Of a stretch of 64,000 nucleotides of DNA, positions 61,101-64,000 are shown one piece after another. Made by a program: the position numbers and the translations under genes. The DNA is from Epichloe hybrida (Eukaryota > Ascomycota > Sordariomycetes > Hypocreales > Clavicipitaceae), in the NCBI GenBank assembly GCA_019022495.1, contig JAFEKR010000010.1:62001-126000 (forward strand), in the 5' to 3' direction. How positions within the stretch are numbered: the stretch's first letter is position 1; each line of letters starts with the position of its first letter. The notes beneath the pieces are model-generated. The model ran no database searches. It was not told where the DNA came from and worked only from the letters and a program-made list of their open reading frames with translations.

Positions 61101-62899
61101 ACTCTTTATAATTATAATTAACTTATAAAGATTACTAGTAAGGTTCTTAAAGCCTAGTATATATATATACTTTATTACCTAATATTTAAGAATACTAAAG
61201 ACTATATTTAAGGTTTACTTATAAAGCTTTATATTTACTATATTAAAAAGATATAGCTTTTTATAAACTTTCTTTAAGGTAATTAATAAAATCTTAAGGT
61301 ATTTAAGCTTACTTTTTTTTAGAGTTTTAAGTAATAATATTCTTAAGGGTTATATTACTTTACTTATAGTAATAGAATTATTAATTACTTTTTATTTTAA
61401 AGTATTAATAAATATTTATAATTATCTCTTTATAAAAGAGATTCCTATTCTATTAATATAATAAGAAATACTTTACTAAAATATAACTTAAGAAAGTTAA
61501 TTTAGTTATACTTACTCTTAAAAAGTATAAGCTTTAGTATAAGAAAGTTATATAGCTTTTTACTATAATAATTACTATTCTTATATATTTTTATAAGCTT
61601 AGATATTTTTTTTATCATTTATTTATTTAAAGAAAAGAACTAAAGAAAAAAAGTAAGCTATTAAAAGTAAAACTCCTAATATAACTAAGATTATTATAAG
61701 GATTCTTATAAAGAATACAATAATTATTTCCTTTAAAAGTAAGGAATATTAAGAAAGGTCTTTAAGGTAATAACTTATAAGGGTTATATATAAGGTAATT
61801 TAGGAGATTATAACTTATCTCTTAGCTATAGAGTTATTATTACCTTTTAAAGTATATATTTAAAAGCTATTAAAATAAAAAGGCTTACTCTTTAGCTAAA
61901 ATAAATATTATTATCTTATAAAGAGCTTTATAGCTTTTTTATAAGCTTATTAGTAACTCTCTTAAATATATCTTTAGTTTAACCTTTAAAATTTTCTTTA
62001 AAGTTTCTCTAAAGGTTTTTTCTTACTAATTCTAATACTTATTAGTATAAATAAACCTTATAATTTAATTATTAAGCTTAGGCTATATAGTAATCTTTAA
62101 GTCTAGTTAGGTAAGCTTTTCTTAGTTTTTTATAAGTATAAATAAATATAGCTATAGTTACCTTAGTAAACTATTTTTTTCTAGTTTTTTAAAAGCTATT
62201 ACTAAAGGCTTTTAAGGTACCTTAGTATTAAAAAAAGTAAAGTAAGAAGTTTATCTTATTAATAGTCTAATATTTAATTTTATCCCCTTTTTAAGAAGGG
62301 TTTAATCTTTATAAATAATTAGAATAAACTAAATAGTAGTATAATAATAGTATAATTTCTACGCTTATTAAGAGGGATAAATAGAATAAATAGGATAAAT
62401 AATAAAAATAATAGAAAAAGGGTAAAAGAGGGAAAAATAGGCTATAAAGATAGTATAGATATAGAAGTAACTTAATGCCTAAAGCACTAAGGTATAAAAA
62501 GCTATAAAAAAAAGAAAAAAAAAGGCTATAAAGAGAGTGTAAAGAGAGGTTATATAGGTTAGCTAGCTTAGCTAAGGATTATATTAATATTAGGTTTAAA
62601 TAAAATACCTTATAGTAATAGATTTAGTTATTTAGTTAGTTTTCTTATAATAGATAATAAGATTAATAATTAACTAAATATCCTAAAGGCCTAAGAGTTA
62701 ATAAATTAATCCCTTAGAAGTTTAATAAGCCTATAACTAGGATTCTAGTTTATTTTCCTTTAGTATACTCTATAGTTATATCTCTTTACTTAAATAGCTT
62801 ATATAAGTTAGCTTAAGAGGTAAGGGGCTATATTATCTATAGAAATATCTTTTCTTATAATACTTAGCTTATTTATAGTTATAGTTAATTACTAATTAG
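61101..62899 (-). pseudogene. copia copy 2, gag relic and leader
   Basis: Collinear with about 30612-32557 of C1 but with deletions (for example around 61630-61900) and heavier RIP. Includes the GGATAAATA-type leader repeats near 62375-62400. No intact frame. Confidence 0.8.
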
Positions 62900-63180
62900 T
62901 ATTAGTTATACTAAGGAATATTATACTAGTGTAAAAGGGTTAAATTTAATAATAGTAATTAAGTTAATAATAATAGCTAAGAAAAGAGAGAAAAAGAGAA
63001 ATCTAGCTAGAAGAGAAAGTAAGTAAAAAAAGGGAAAAGTAAGGTAATAATATAAAGCTACTATAAGCAGTGTAAGGTTATATATAATATAGCTAATCGC
63101 ATTATGTGTATCGCTTTAGTGGACCTACACTTTAGCCACGGCTAGACTAACTATTATCCGAGGGTCTGGAGGAAGCTACA
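62900..63180 (-). repeat. copia copy 2, right (5') LTR
   Basis: 281 bp, TATTAGTTATAC...GGAAGCTACA, matching the C1 LTRs. Its left half is heavily RIP-altered while 63095-63180 keeps GC-rich words. Confidence 0.9.
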
Positions 63181-63515
63181 TTAATATAAAGAGATTAAAT
63201 TATATAATTAAATCCTTAATTATAAGCTTAAGTAAAGATTTAGGATATAGCCTTTAGACTAATCCCTAGATAATAAGTAATCTTATAGTTTAGTAGCCCT
63301 TATACTTTTATAAGTAATATATAGGCCCTATTAGCTATAGTTAAGGTTTAAGCTATTATAAAAGAAGTAAAGATAGAAGTAACTAGGTAAGGGAAGTAGC
63401 TAGATAAGGTAAAAGCTAGCTAACTTTAGTAATAGTTATAGTACTAGTAGTAAAAGTAAGGAAAGAGAGAGAAACTAAAGAAGAGGTAAGCCTCTTATTT
63501 AACTTACCTAGTGAG
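63181..63515. other. unassigned AT-rich remnant
   Basis: RIP-like sequence right of the last copia LTR. It does not continue the copia fragment seen left of 37960, and I recognise no repeat copy or protein motif. Confidence 0.4.
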
Positions 63516-63735
63516 ACTATGACCCCGCTGGCTAATTACCCTCGTCCGGGGTCAGGGTGCAGGGGACATGACTTTTGAGCTCGACCTCCGTAAACGCGTG
63601 GAAATGCCTCGCAGTATGTGCACGGAGTACGAGGTCCAAATTACATTTCCATCCATTGGGACTTGAGACGGAACAAGGCCAGAGAAATACACCAATGAAT
63701 GACAAGAGGAAGAGGAGCAGGCAATTGTACTCATG
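63516..63735. other. 220-bp patch of normal GC sequence
   Basis: An abrupt change at about 63516 to sequence of roughly even base composition with plenty of CpG, CA and TG, ending as abruptly near 63735. It is the only clearly non-RIP, non-repeat DNA in the window. A 60-codon open frame lies on the minus strand (63552-63734, starting MSTIACSSSS), Ser-rich and without a domain I know. It could be a gene-edge or intergenic remnant of the host genome, or part of an unrecognised element. I do not call it a gene. Confidence 0.5.
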
Positions 63736-63834
63736 TAATTGTAATTGTTTGTAATTGTTTTGTTTATTTTTATATCTAACTTATAATTAAAGATATTATC
63801 CTATAAATTCGTAATCTTATAGAGTAAAATTCTA

Positions 63835-64000
63835 AGATAAATACTATACAAAAAAGTAGGTCTAAAAGTGGATTGTAAGCCGTAAATTAGAAAACAATAT
63901 TTTTACCTGTTTTTACTGCTAAAATGTAATTATTTTTAGTATTTCTAATTACGGACAGAGGGTCCATTTTTAGACCCACTTTTTTGTATAGTATTTATCC
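63835..64000. mobile_element. small terminal-inverted-repeat MITE at window edge
   Basis: Imperfect inverted repeat of about 40 bp or more: GATAAATACTATACAAAAAA at 63836-63855 and its reverse complement at the very end, followed on each side by GTAGGTCTAAAAGTGGA or GTGGGTCTAAAAATGGA. Homology of the arms continues inward to (C)CGTAATTAG/CCGTAAATTAG. With about 165 bp in total and no coding capacity it is a MITE-type element. It may extend past the edge; superfamily not certain (Tc1/mariner-like possible). Confidence 0.65.

Larger units (their letters stand above)
37960..63180 (-). mobile_element. second copia C1 copy, shattered by nested insertions
   Basis: Pieces of one minus-strand C1-type element: LTR 37960-38252, RT/RNase H part 38253-40690, a short gag piece 43610-43832, gag and leader 61101-62899, LTR 62900-63180. 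Between them lie a hAT/minisatellite block (with loss of the part equivalent to 28730-30385) and the LINE. Flanking pentamers (AATTT left, TTAAT right) do not match, so the outer LTRs may have been rearranged. Confidence 0.85.

Noticed and set aside
63552..63734. 60-codon Ser-rich open frame on the minus strand
   Set aside because: It is short, has no recognisable domain, and lies in a 220-bp GC-normal patch where an open frame of this size is expected by chance. Noted under the patch instead.
1..64000. mitochondrial origin because of the very low GC content
   Set aside because: No mitochondrial rRNA, tRNA or respiratory genes; the content is nuclear LTR, LINE and hAT elements with RIP, and unmutated patches have normal GC.

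Overview
The window is an AT-rich, gene-empty block of a filamentous ascomycete (Pezizomycotina-type) genome, built almost entirely of dead, nested transposable elements. The base pattern is the classic footprint of repeat-induced point mutation (RIP): CpA/TpG are almost absent, TpA is everywhere, and copies of the same repeat differ mainly by C-to-T and G-to-A changes. No intact protein-coding gene, tRNA or rRNA was found. The few open frames of 60 to 80 codons lie antisense inside dead retrotransposons, or in one short GC-normal patch at the right end. Assignments rest on reading degenerate protein motifs through stops, and on target-site duplications (TSDs) and repeat copies visible in the window.

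Layout. 1-3702: a Ty1/copia element (C2) on the minus strand, running off the left edge, with its 5' LTR at about 3373-3702. 3703-4728: a 1.03-kb LTR-like repeat (R1). 4729-6799: half of a hAT-like element whose internal 10-bp minisatellite has grown to 1.5 kb. 6800-9161: a hAT relic with transposase remains. 9342-11495: a chimeric hAT MITE. 11496-12400: the 3' end of a LINE. 12412-22824: hAT end fragments around a gypsy element (G3) that keeps gag/protease on the minus strand and two 365-bp LTRs. G3 encloses a 5'-truncated gypsy copy on the plus strand (G2b), and a solo copia-type LTR lies beside it. 22825-36319: a gypsy element (G1, plus strand; gag, protease, RT, RNase H, integrase, chromodomain), split by a complete copia element (C1, 25997-32843, TSD GAACC) and by an 811-bp unclassified insert (S1, 33510-34320).

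36320-37959: a second R1, a truncated S1 and a scrap of a third C1-family copy. 37960-63180: a second C1-family copia, broken by a hAT/minisatellite block (40691-43609) and by a complete minus-strand LINE (43833-61086, 14-bp TSD). The LINE is itself broken by a hAT MITE (45990-47837, TSD ATTATTAT), a complete gypsy G2 (48933-56136, TSD TTAGA) and another hAT MITE (56599-58198, TSD CCTATTAC). 63181-64000: AT-rich remnant, a 220-bp patch of normal GC, and a small inverted-repeat element at the edge.

The parts do not form a pathway; they form a stratigraphy. C1-family and G1 elements came first, LINE, hAT and younger gypsy copies landed in them, and RIP disabled them. In all four reverse transcriptases where the catalytic box could be read in gypsy or LINE frames (G1, G2b, G2, LINE), and in the copia RT, Asp codons have become Asn.
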